A DNA stretch of 11,934 nucleotides from Streptosporangiaceae bacterium (GCA_030045215.1 JASIBJ010000026.1:1-11934); one strand, 5' to 3'. Shown: positions 5,772 to 11,934, counted from the stretch's first letter. Made by a program: numbers and translations. The notes: generated from the sequence alone by a model not told the origin.

Positions 5772-6673
5772 CGGCGGGACGCCTTCCGCCGATCCCGGTC
5801 CGGTCTCGCCCGCGCGTCGGTGGCCCCCCGCTCTCCCAGCCGCTGCAGCCCTGAATCCGCGCCGCGCGCAAGCCGGCTGAGCAGTCCTGGCGACAGCCGG
5901 GACAGGGCGTACGTGATCCAGGCCTCGGTGTTGACCGGCACGATCGGCTTGTTGGCCAGCACGGCGCGCATGACCGCGAGCGCGACCTTCTCGGGCGGGA
6001 ACTTGCGCCGGGCCAGGCCGGCCGCCGCGGCTTCGCGCATGGAGCCTTCCTCGGCCGCCGACGTGCCGACGTAGTGCGCCGCCCGGGCGATCCCGGTGCT
6101 GGTGAAGCCGGGGCAGATCGCCGTGACCCCGATGCCCGCGCTGGCCAGTTCGGCGCGCAGGCACTCGCTGAGCATCCGGACACCGGCCTTGGTCGCGGAG
6201 TAGGCGGGAAGCGCGGTCGTCGGCGCCCAGGCCGCAGCGGACGCGATGTTCACCAGGTGCCCGCCGGTGCCGCGCTCGACCATCTGCGCGCCGAAAATGC
6301 GGCAGCCGCGGGCGACGCCGAGCAGGTTGACGCTCACGATCCGATCCCAGTCCGCCTCGGTGTGCTCGAGGAACGGGCCGATGATCGCGATGCCGGCGTT
6401 GTTCACCACAACGTCAGGCACGCCGACTTCGGCCTTGACCCAGGCACCGAACTGCTCCATCTCCGCGGGGTTGGCGACGTCGACCTGCACCGCGAGGCCG
6501 GCTGCCTCATGCGACTCGATCACCGCGCAGGTTCGCCTCGCCGACTCCAGGTCGATGTCGGCCGCCACAACCTGCGCCCCGTTGGCGGCGAACCCCAGGG
6601 CGACCGCCCGGCCGATGCCGCTGCCCGCGCCCGTGACGACGATGATCTGACCGGAGAATGCTGGCTTGTCCAT
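5768..6673 (-). CDS. Classical short-chain dehydrogenase/reductase (SDR)
   Basis: An NAD(P)-dependent oxidoreductase of alcohol/ketone groups, 301 residues, cytoplasmic. It has all classical SDR marks: the cofactor loop TGAGSGIG (14-21), VDV near 64, NNAG (91-94), and the catalytic tetrad N116, S145, Y158 and K162 (YSATK). D39 at the end of the second strand favours NAD over NADP. The substrate is unknown. The C-terminus extends past the core by about 50 residues (VLANKPIVPVNTEAW, then a basic tail rich in R and D), as in many actinobacterial SDRs. I placed the start at ATG 6673, because the Rossmann fold begins right after it and the frame further upstream crosses into the divergent amine oxidase. 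There is no Shine-Dalgarno sequence, but TACCGT lies seven bases upstream. The stop shares CTAG with the marR stop. A functional link to the divergent amine oxidase is possible but unproven. Confidence 0.93.
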   Translation of the reverse strand: MDKPAFSGQIIVVTGAGSGIGRAVALGFAANGAQVVAADIDLESARRTCAVIESHEAAGLAVQVDVANPAEMEQFGAWVKAEVGVPDVVVNNAGIAIIGPFLEHTEADWDRIVSVNLLGVARGCRIFGAQMVERGTGGHLVNIASAAAWAPTTALPAYSATKAGVRMLSECLRAELASAGIGVTAICPGFTSTGIARAAHYVGTSAAEEGSMREAAAAGLARRKFPPEKVALAVMRAVLANKPIVPVNTEAWITYALSRLSPGLLSRLARGADSGLQRLGERGATDARARPDRDRRKASRR

Positions 6674-6680
6674 GGCCGCG

Positions 6681-6686
6681 ACGGTA
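6681..6686 (-). promoter_or_regulatory. Possible -10 element for a leaderless SDR transcript
   Basis: On the minus strand TACCGT (TAnnnT pattern) ends seven bases before the ATG at 6673, the spacing expected if transcription starts on the start codon. No strong -35 is seen. Confidence 0.4.
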
Positions 6687-6767
6687 CCGCCACTCCGCAC
6701 TGACGCGGAAGGCGGCGTCGGCTGGTGCACTGGCCCGCGCTGGCCGCGACAATGGCCATGAATCCAT

Positions 6768-6772
6768 GGAGG
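6768..6772 (+). promoter_or_regulatory. Strong ribosome binding site that fixes a TTG start
   Basis: GGAGG is seven bases ahead of the TTG at 6780, and no in-frame ATG or GTG has comparable support. The site overlaps the right arm of the dyad CCATG-AATC-CATGG (6756-6769). A five-codon frame, ATG 6766 to TGA 6783, overlaps the TTG start as TTGA. Confidence 0.8.
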
Positions 6773-6779
6773 CGACACC

Positions 6780-8705
6780 TTGACGAGCACACCCCGGCCA
6801 GCATCGGGCTCAGGCGCCCACCCGCTCGACCCGCTTACGGCGGACGAGATCCGCCACGTGGCCGCCACGTTACGAGAAAAGAGGGATGTCGGGGACGGCT
6901 GGCGGTTTGCCTCAATCGAGCTTGCGGAGCCGGCCAAGGAGGATCTCGCGGCCCGCGTCGCGGACGGCGCCAGGGCCGCCGCGGTGATCTGCTGGAACAC
7001 CGGCGACGGGCAAGCCTACCGAGCGAAGGTATCGCTGGCCGATGGCGCGGTCACGCTCTGGGAGCACCTGCCGGGCCGGCAGCCCGCGATGACAGTCGAC
7101 GAGTGGCACGAGTGCGACGAGATGCTGCGGCGCGACCCGCGGCTGATCACCGCACTGGCCGCGCGCGGCATCTCCGACGTCAGCCTGGTGCTGACCGACG
7201 TGTGGGCCTATGGCGAGGCCCTGGTGCCGCCCCGTTACGCGGGCCGGCGGCTGGGCTGGGCCGATGTCTGGTGCCGGGGCAGCGAGGACGGCAACCCGTA
7301 CGCGCACCATCTCTCGGGACTGCACCCGATCGTGGATCTCAACCGGATGGAGTTGCTCGAACTTGAGGACAGCCGGGAGTCCGAGGGTGACGCCGGGCCG
7401 CCTGCGGTGATGGGAGAGTACCTGCCGGGCCTGATTCCCATGCCGTTGCGCGAGGTCAGCCCGCTGGAGGTGAGCCAGCCTGAGGGAGTCTCGTTCCGGC
7501 TGGAGGGCCGGCTGCTGCAATGGCAGAACTGGCAGCTGCGGCTGGGCTTCAACCACCGGGAGGGTCTGGTCCTGCACACGGTCGGGTTCAACGACTCCGG
7601 GCGGCTCCGGCCAGTCGCGCACCGCATGTCGTTCGCGGAGATGATCGTGCCGTACCGCGACTCCACCGTCGATCACTACCGCCGGACCGCGTTCGACGTC
7701 GGGGAGTGGGGACTCGGCTTCATGACGACGTCGCTCGAGGCTGGCTGTGATTGCCTGGGCGAGATCAGCTACCTGGACGCGGTCGTGCACGACTCCCGTG
7801 GCACGCCGCAGACGATCCACAACGCGATCTGCATCCATGAGGAAGATGACGGGATCCTGTGGAAGCACGTCGACCACCGGACCGGCGCCGAGGTCAGGCG
7901 GGCGCGGCGGCTGGTCATCTCGTTTCACGTCACGGTCGCGAACTACGAGTACCTGGTCTACTGGCGCTTCTACCAGGACGGCAACATCGAGTGCGAGGTC
8001 CGGGCCACCGGGATCATGGTGACCTCGTCCTTCCCGCCCGGCGAGCAGCCGGCCACGGGCGCGCTCGTCGACGACCGCACCTACGCGCCCTACCATCAGC
8101 ACTTCATCGTGGCCCGGCTGGACCTCGACATCGACGGCCGGCCCAACACCGTCTACGCGTGCGAGTCTGAGGCGCTGCCCGTCGGCGAGGCCAACCCGCA
8201 CGGGCTGGACCTCGTCATACGGGAGACGCCGCTGCGCACCGAATCCGACGGCCGGCAGACCTACGACTGGCAAACACAGCGCGTCTGGAAGATCGCCGCC
8301 GACTCCGTCAACGGCCTGGGCACCAGGCCGGCCTACAAGCTGATCCCGGGCGGCAGCTTCCCGCCGATGATCGACCGGTCTTCGCCGGCCTTCCAGCGGG
8401 CCGAAGTCATCGGGCACACGCTCTGGGTGACCCCGTACGCGCCGGAGGAGCGCTGGCCGTGCGGCGAATTCCCGAACATGAGCCTGATCGACCACGGCCT
8501 CCCGGCCTGGACCGCCAGGGACCGCCCGATCGAGGATGCCGACGTCGTGTTGTGGCACGTGTTCGGCTTGCACCACGTCACCAGACCGGAGGACTGGCCG
8601 GTGATGCCGGTGGACAGGACGTCGTTCTGGCTCAAGCCATGGGGGTTTTTCGACCGGAACCCGGCCCTCGACGTACCGCCGAGTCCCGGTCACGCCCGCC
8701 ATTGA
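6780..8705 (+). CDS. Copper-containing primary amine oxidase (TPQ enzyme)
   Basis: Oxidises primary amines with O2 and water to the aldehyde, ammonia and hydrogen peroxide. The length, 641 residues, matches the Arthrobacter phenylethylamine/histamine oxidases, which lack the extra N-terminal domain of E. coli TynA. Two small N-terminal domains (about 15-100 and 105-200) precede the catalytic beta-sandwich (about 215-635). Key residues are all present: TVANYEY, with Y389 as precursor of the topaquinone cofactor; the catalytic base D306 in AFDVGE; copper ligands H439 and H441 (HQH) and H599 in GLHHVTRPEDWP; and the C-terminal GFFDRNPALDVPP. The residue before F-D is A304, where the Arthrobacter enzyme has its gate tyrosine (by my alignment from memory), hinting at a wider substrate channel. 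There is no signal peptide. The TTG start is set by GGAGG at 6768. Divergent from the SDR and 21 bases ahead of rnhA. Confidence 0.96.
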   Translation: MTSTPRPASGSGAHPLDPLTADEIRHVAATLREKRDVGDGWRFASIELAEPAKEDLAARVADGARAAAVICWNTGDGQAYRAKVSLADGAVTLWEHLPGRQPAMTVDEWHECDEMLRRDPRLITALAARGISDVSLVLTDVWAYGEALVPPRYAGRRLGWADVWCRGSEDGNPYAHHLSGLHPIVDLNRMELLELEDSRESEGDAGPPAVMGEYLPGLIPMPLREVSPLEVSQPEGVSFRLEGRLLQWQNWQLRLGFNHREGLVLHTVGFNDSGRLRPVAHRMSFAEMIVPYRDSTVDHYRRTAFDVGEWGLGFMTTSLEAGCDCLGEISYLDAVVHDSRGTPQTIHNAICIHEEDDGILWKHVDHRTGAEVRRARRLVISFHVTVANYEYLVYWRFYQDGNIECEVRATGIMVTSSFPPGEQPATGALVDDRTYAPYHQHFIVARLDLDIDGRPNTVYACESEALPVGEANPHGLDLVIRETPLRTESDGRQTYDWQTQRVWKIAADSVNGLGTRPAYKLIPGGSFPPMIDRSSPAFQRAEVIGHTLWVTPYAPEERWPCGEFPNMSLIDHGLPAWTARDRPIEDADVVLWHVFGLHHVTRPEDWPVMPVDRTSFWLKPWGFFDRNPALDVPPSPGHARH

Positions 8706-8726
8706 TCGCCGATACGGTTGCGCGTT
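8706..8726 (+). promoter_or_regulatory. Candidate leaderless promoter of rnhA
   Basis: This short gap has no Shine-Dalgarno sequence but contains TACGGT (8713-8718, TAnnnT pattern) eight bases before the ATG. The blocks TCGCCGATAC and TTGCGC recur in the same order just before the ATG at 9426, suggesting a shared promoter type. Confidence 0.4.
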
Positions 8727-9245
8727 ATGGCGAGCCAGGATTCAGGCGAGGTCGTCGAGATCTACACCGACGGCGCATGCAGCGGCAACCCCGGACCGGG
8801 CGGGTGGGGCGCGGTATTGTCTTACGCCGGCCATAGGAAGGAATTGCACGGCGGCTCGGCCGAGCCGACCACGAACAACCGGATGGAACTGATGGCGGCC
8901 ATTGCGGCCCTCGAAAGTCTCACCCGGCCCTCAGTAGTCCGGCTGCACACCGACAGCAGCTATGTCCGCAACGGCATTACCGGCTGGCTGCAGGGCTGGA
9001 AAAGCAACGGCTGGAAGACCGCCGCGAGGCAGCCAGTCAAGAACGCCGACCTCTGGCAGCGGCTGGACGCGGCCGCGTCCAGGCACGATGTGCACTGGCT
9101 GTGGGTGAAGGGCCATGCCGGCAACCCGGGCAACGAGCGCGCGGACGCGCTGGCCAACCAGGGCATGGATGAGGCGCGCGCGGCAGGCACGAAGCAAAAG
9201 GCTCGTCCTGGCGGAGGTTCCTCCCCGCCAGGACGAGCCCGATGA
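8727..9245 (+). CDS. rnhA: Ribonuclease HI
   Basis: Cuts the RNA strand of RNA-DNA hybrids (R-loops, primer remnants) using two metal ions; cytoplasmic. 172 residues. The four catalytic acids are D15 ([16 protein letters not shown]), E54 (NNRMELMAA), D76 (HTDSSYV) and D140 (GNERADALA), with the product-release histidine at H130 ([10 protein letters not shown]). The segment [16 protein letters not shown] (91-106) is the basic loop used for substrate binding in E. coli-type enzymes. The domain ends near residue 147. The last 25 residues are a Gly/Pro/Arg tail whose codons overlap a 15-bp hairpin, so the tail is probably unstructured and has no enzymatic role. I prefer ATG 8727 to the TTG three codons earlier because family members begin close to the first strand. 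No ribosome binding site is visible. It follows the amine oxidase by 21 bases, with which it has no evident link. Confidence 0.96.
   Translation: MASQDSGEVVEIYTDGACSGNPGPGGWGAVLSYAGHRKELHGGSAEPTTNNRMELMAAIAALESLTRPSVVRLHTDSSYVRNGITGWLQGWKSNGWKTAARQPVKNADLWQRLDAAASRHDVHWLWVKGHAGNPGNERADALANQGMDEARAAGTKQKARPGGGSSPPGRAR
9200..9239. terminator. 15-bp perfect hairpin overlapping the 3' end of rnhA
   Basis: GGCTCGTCCTGGCGG (9200-9214) pairs without mismatch with CCGCCAGGACGAGCC (9225-9239) around a 10-base loop. The stop codon at 9243-9245 lies after the hairpin, so it sits inside the coding sequence. On the plus strand no T run follows. On the minus strand the stem is followed by TTTTGCTT, the classical intrinsic terminator layout. 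It likely ends the amine oxidase-rnhA transcript and blocks antisense transcription too. Confidence 0.75.
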
Positions 9246-9247
9246 CC

Positions 9248-9330
9248 GGTCCCCCCGGATTCATCTGAATGGGTCCCCCACTGCACAGGATGACATGCCA
9301 GTCGCGGAGGGTTATATCCGGGGTCCGGAT
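9248..9330. repeat. Dyads and a direct repeat upstream of the unknown membrane-protein gene
   Basis: GGTCCCCC occurs at 9248-9255 and 9272-9279, flanking the dyad ATTCA-TC-TGAAT (9259-9270). About 45 bases further on is the dyad ATCCGG-GGT-CCGGAT (9316-9330). These lie 95-180 bases ahead of the gene at 9426 and could be regulator sites. The rest of the 180-base gap shows no gene. Confidence 0.45.
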
Positions 9331-9408
9331 TTGCGGTCGCATCGGTAGGCGGTGAAAGCAGATCTCGCCGATTATCGGCCCACATCGTTATCCAAAACTC
9401 CGCCAAAC

Positions 9409-9425
9409 TCGCCGATACTTGCGCT
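9409..9425 (+). promoter_or_regulatory. Candidate leaderless promoter of the unknown membrane-protein gene
   Basis: GATACT (9414-9419, four of six to TATAAT) ends six bases before the ATG at 9426. No Shine-Dalgarno sequence exists. A -35 is not clear; TTATCC at 9388 is slightly too far. The blocks TCGCCGATAC and TTGCGC are shared with the region before rnhA. Confidence 0.45.
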
Positions 9426-10730
9426 ATGGCAGGTACGGGGCCAACACCGGACAGTTCGTCACCTAGTCCTGATGACATCAACGACCGGCTGGCCGAGATC
9501 GCGGCAGAGCTCGCTGCCGAGGCAATGTTCAAGGAGCCGGCCGCGGCCGACCGCGCCCACGCCCCGGTGCAGGCGGTGAGCGGTGCCGCGCCAAGGAAAC
9601 GGGGCGGTCCGCTACGCAAGCGGCGCAACAACCGGCTCGCGGCCGAGCTGCGCAAGCCCGTTCAGGACCCCGGCGGCCTGGACACGTCACTGCCGCAACC
9701 CAAGACGACCAGGCGGACGGGCGGCTCGCGGCCGAAGGCGAGCGGCGCGGCGGCGCAGCGCGCCGGCGCGTGGCCTACCCCCGATCGCGGCTATGCAACG
9801 CCCGTCAGGCGGGGCGGCAGCCGGTCGCTGCTGACGCTCGTGCTCGTTCTCCTGGTGCTGTTCGGCCTCTCGGCTGGCCTGCGCAAGCTCCTGCACCGGA
9901 GCCCGTCGAGCACGCCAGGCGCGACCGCCAGCCTCGGCCGCACCGCGGGCGCGAGCACGCTCGGCGCGAGCTCGCCTGTGCCTTCCGCGCCGCTCCCGAC
10001 CCCGGCGTTCACGGCCGCCGATCCCTTTGCTGGCTCGGTGGCAGCTTCATTCGCCAACGGCGCCGCCGGGATCGTGCCGCCCCTCGCCCACGCCGTCGGC
10101 CCGTACACCAGCACGCAGGTAGCCAGCGCGTACGCGACCGTGAAGAACCTGCTGGTCGCGGCCAATCTCAATTTGCTGACGCTGTACGGCTATAGGCCGA
10201 CGGCGTTCGCCAACCTGCTGACCAGCCAGCAGCGGTCGTGGTTCTACGAGCACCTGACCAAGCCGGTCCGCCCGAAGAACGGCCAGCCATGGCTGACCCG
10301 CACGTGGGTGACCTCGTTCGCGCCCGGCACGCAACTAGTCGGCAGCATCATCAAGGTTCACGGCGCCCCGATGACGGCCAACGTCGTCACCGTAAACCAT
10401 CACCCGGCCCTGCAGATCTCTGCCAACTACCTGTTCGTGTACGCGGTCGAACAGGACGGACAGCCAAATAGCCGCCTCCGGATCGTCGGGCATGAGTTCG
10501 CCACAGTCCAGTTCGCCCGGTGGTATGGCCGCGGCGGGAGCCTGCAACCCTGGATCTACGACTTCGGAGACAGCTACGCCGGCGCGCAGTGCGGCACCAC
10601 CGACGGGTTCGTGCACCCAGCGTTTCCGCTGGCCGGACCGGGCAAGGTGAGGCCGTCCGGCCCGCCTATCAATCCCTACAACCTGGCCCAGCGAGCGCCG
10701 AAGGGCTGCCAGCCGGTCACCGGGACCTAG
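9426..10730 (+). CDS. Single-pass membrane protein with extracellular domain, function unknown
   Basis: 434 residues; I do not recognise the family. An N-terminal cytoplasmic part of about 132 residues starts with a short helix (DDINDRLAEIAAELAAEAMF, 17-35). It then becomes disordered and strongly basic, with clusters such as RKRGGPLRKRRNNR (57-70). One membrane helix follows at about 134-151 (SLLTLVLVLLVLFGLSAG), flanked by positive charges on the inside. A Ser/Thr/Pro/Ala-rich linker (159-200) leads to a folded outer domain of about 230 residues (YTSTQVASAYATVKNLLVAA, then QQRSWFYEHL, LFVYAVEQDG, PWIYDFGDSYAG). Two cysteines, C389 and C428, could form a disulfide outside the cell. The start ATG 9426 lies at leaderless spacing from a -10-like element. 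The HD-hydrolase gene starts 43 bases after the stop and may be co-transcribed. A cell-envelope or signalling role would be a guess. Confidence 0.88.
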   Translation: MAGTGPTPDSSSPSPDDINDRLAEIAAELAAEAMFKEPAAADRAHAPVQAVSGAAPRKRGGPLRKRRNNRLAAELRKPVQDPGGLDTSLPQPKTTRRTGGSRPKASGAAAQRAGAWPTPDRGYATPVRRGGSRSLLTLVLVLLVLFGLSAGLRKLLHRSPSSTPGATASLGRTAGASTLGASSPVPSAPLPTPAFTAADPFAGSVAASFANGAAGIVPPLAHAVGPYTSTQVASAYATVKNLLVAANLNLLTLYGYRPTAFANLLTSQQRSWFYEHLTKPVRPKNGQPWLTRTWVTSFAPGTQLVGSIIKVHGAPMTANVVTVNHHPALQISANYLFVYAVEQDGQPNSRLRIVGHEFATVQFARWYGRGGSLQPWIYDFGDSYAGAQCGTTDGFVHPAFPLAGPGKVRPSGPPINPYNLAQRAPKGCQPVTGT

Positions 10731-10740
10731 CTTCGCCATC

Positions 10741-10777
10741 GGGACGATGGGGCCGATCTGATCCAATGGGACGATGG
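10741..10777 (+). repeat. Exact 10-base direct repeat around the start of the HD gene
   Basis: GGGACGATGG occurs at 10741-10750 and again at 10768-10777; the second copy contains the ATG of the HD gene. The first copy starts a four-codon frame (ATG 10746 to TGA 10760). Either a small duplication of the start region or a decoy/regulatory start. Confidence 0.45.
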
Positions 10778-11382
10778 ACCGGCTGGACAGGCAGCTGCAG
10801 TTCGCGGCCGAGGCCGGCCGGCTGAAGGGCGTGCTGCGGCAGACCGTCCTTACCGACCCGCCCCGCCGGGAAAACTCCGCAGAGCACTCCTGGCATCTGA
10901 CGGTAATGGCGCTCGCGCTCGCCGAGCACGCGCCGCCAGGAACAGACATTCCCACCGTCGTCGCCATGCTGGTGCTGCACGACCTGGTTGAGGTCGACGC
11001 CGGCGACCTTTCTGTCTACGCCGACGACGCCGCCCAGGCTCGTCAGAGCGCGGCTGAAAGCGCGGCAGCCGACCGGATTTTCGCGCTGCTGCCAGCGGAC
11101 CAGGCGGGCGTCCTGCGCGGGCTTTGGGATCAATTCGAGGAACGGGCCACGCCCGAGGCTCGCTTTGCCCGCGCGCTGGACCGGCTCCAGCCAATGCTGG
11201 AGAACGTCAGGGCCGGCGGCGGCACCTGGCGGGCGCAGGCCGTCACCGCCGACCGGGTCATGGACAAGGTTGCGATGATCGAGGACGGGTCCCCGACACT
11301 CGGCCGGTACGCCAGGGAGATGATCGAGCGCGCGGTCGCCGACGGTATCCTCGCGTCCCCGCCGGACGCCGCCGACCACTGA
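10774..11382 (+). CDS. HD-domain hydrolase, YfbR/HDDC2-like (HD_3) nucleotidase family
   Basis: A metal-dependent phosphohydrolase, 202 residues, cytoplasmic. The relatives E. coli YfbR and HDDC2 remove the 5'-phosphate from deoxynucleoside monophosphates; that substrate is inferred here, not shown. Metal and catalytic residues appear in order: H38 (ENSAEHSWH), H69 and D70 (MLVLHDLVEVDAGD), E73, D78 and D136 (ARALDRLQPML). The protein opens with a helix and the family motif GRLKGVLRQT, followed by the RRENSAEHSWH segment typical of HD_3. The ATG at 10774 has only GGGA very close upstream. TCCAAT six bases before it could be a -10 for a leaderless message, but co-transcription with the gene 43 bases upstream is equally likely. 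It converges on the permease gene across a 63-base gap with two small hairpins. Confidence 0.92.
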   Translation: MDRLDRQLQFAAEAGRLKGVLRQTVLTDPPRRENSAEHSWHLTVMALALAEHAPPGTDIPTVVAMLVLHDLVEVDAGDLSVYADDAAQARQSAAESAAADRIFALLPADQAGVLRGLWDQFEERATPEARFARALDRLQPMLENVRAGGGTWRAQAVTADRVMDKVAMIEDGSPTLGRYAREMIERAVADGILASPPDAADH

Positions 11383-11391
11383 TGCTCCGGT

Positions 11392-11435
11392 CCGCGCAAG
11401 GCCCCGCGCGGTCGTCTTCATGGCCAGCGCGGCCA
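11392..11435. terminator. Two small GC hairpins between convergent genes
   Basis: CCGCGC/GCGCGG (11392-11397 with 11406-11411, 8-base loop) and TGGCC/GGCCA (11421-11425 with 11431-11435, 5-base loop) occupy the 63-base gap between the HD hydrolase and the permease. No T run follows either. Position favours a shared terminator, but the stems are short. Confidence 0.45.
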
Positions 11436-11445
11436 GGTGACACCG

Positions 11446-11934
11446 CTAGAACACGATCAGCTTGATCACGGAGATGACGCCGATCGCGACTACGAACAGG
11501 CGCAGCGCCAGCGGCGGCAGCCGCCGGCCGTAACGCGCCCCGAGAAGGCCGCCGATGGTGGACCCGGCGGCGATCAGCACCACCGCCAGCCAGGCGACAT
11601 GGGCGAAGATGATGTAGACGACCGCGGCGGTCCCGTTGACGAGCGCGACCAGCACGTTTTTGGCCCCGTTCACGCGCTGCAACGGCTCGTCGAGGAACGA
11701 ACCGAGTAGCCCGATCACCAGTACGCCCTGAGCGGCTCCGAAATACCCGCCGTAGACGGCCGCGCCGAAGACGCCGCCCGCGAGGACTGGGCTGGTGACT
11801 TCGGTCACGGCCTCCGGCCCGTCCTCGGCCCGCCGTTGCCTGCGGGCAGCGATCCTCGCGTTGAGCTGCGGCTGCACGAGCACGAGAACGCACGCGATCA
11901 GGATCAGCACCGACACGATGTCCTGGAACGATCC
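11446..11934 (-). CDS. TauE/SafE-family permease (DUF81), N-terminus cut by window edge
   Basis: C-terminal 162 residues of a polytopic membrane transporter of the TauE/SafE group, associated with export of sulfite, sulfonate-derived or other organic anions; the substrate here is unknown. The frame is open to the right edge (GSFQDIVSVLILIACVLVLV), so the GTG at 11916 is internal and not the start. Visible elements are one helix at the edge and a charged cytoplasmic loop (NARIAARRQRRAEDGPEAV). Next comes the second half of the internal repeat with GGYFGAAQGVLVIGLLG, the family motif RVNGAKNVLVALVNG, and two more helices ending ISVIKLIVF. About five hydrophobic segments are present, against the usual seven to eight in a full-length protein of about 250 residues. 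It converges on the HD-hydrolase gene. No neighbouring sulfur gene is in view. Confidence 0.92.
   Translation of the reverse strand, partial: GSFQDIVSVLILIACVLVLVQPQLNARIAARRQRRAEDGPEAVTEVTSPVLAGGVFGAAVYGGYFGAAQGVLVIGLLGSFLDEPLQRVNGAKNVLVALVNGTAAVVYIIFAHVAWLAVVLIAAGSTIGGLLGARYGRRLPPLALRLFVVAIGVISVIKLIVF

Noticed and set aside
6674..7000. N-terminal extension of the SDR to an upstream start near 7000
   Set aside because: It would run through the amine oxidase gene, and the SDR fold starts right after ATG 6673.
6912..8702. Long minus-strand open frame (596 codons) opposite the amine oxidase
   Set aside because: Antisense shadow rich in R, V, D and P; all amine oxidase catalytic motifs are intact on the plus strand.
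11446..11916. Complete 156-residue permease starting at GTG 11916
   Set aside because: The frame stays open with family-like residues (SFQDIV) to the edge, and the fragment has only about five membrane segments, so it is the C-terminal part of a larger gene.
1..11934. Biosynthetic gene cluster, defence island or mobile element
   Set aside because: No synthase, nuclease/helicase defence pair, integrase, transposase, terminal repeat or composition shift is seen; the genes are ordinary metabolic, regulatory and transport families.

Overview
The window is very GC-rich with a strong third-position G/C bias. It uses GTG and TTG starts, and several genes lack a Shine-Dalgarno sequence and may be leaderless. 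Together with the gene families present, this points to a high-GC actinobacterium, probably a soil genus. I cannot name the genus from this sequence. I see no rRNA, tRNA, insertion sequence, phage gene, CRISPR array or origin. The region reads as ordinary chromosome.

Left part (1-2408): a TetR-family regulator runs off the left edge (minus strand). Upstream of it is a 377-base gap holding a long hairpin that probably ends transcription from the next gene. That gene is a 59-residue two-helix membrane protein (minus strand, 800-979). Divergent from it is an intracellular family-1 beta-glucosidase (1044-2408).

Middle (2409-5771): a convergent gap with three dyads, one a strong GC hairpin terminator, separates the glucosidase from a two-gene minus-strand unit. 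This unit is a 14-helix DHA2/EmrB-type drug exporter followed 25 bases later by an NAD(P)-binding atypical SDR. A MarR-family regulator is divergent from the exporter. The 102-base space between them holds a perfect 14-base palindrome abutting a recognisable exporter promoter. This is the clearest regulatory circuit in the window: MarR probably represses the exporter and SDR until a toxic ligand appears.

Right part (5768-9245): a classical SDR dehydrogenase (minus) converges on marR so tightly that the two stop codons share the four bases CTAG. Divergent from the SDR is a TPQ-containing copper amine oxidase with a TTG start and a strong ribosome binding site. RNase HI follows it after 21 bases, with a 15-bp hairpin inside the last codons of the RNase gene.

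Far right (9246-11934): a single-pass membrane protein of unknown function, an HD-domain nucleotidase-like hydrolase downstream of it, and the C-terminal half of a TauE/SafE-type permease on the minus strand running off the right edge.

No novel multi-gene system stands out. The most interesting items are the MarR operator layout, a promoter/start sequence shared by rnhA and the unknown membrane-protein gene, and several genes apparently read from leaderless transcripts.
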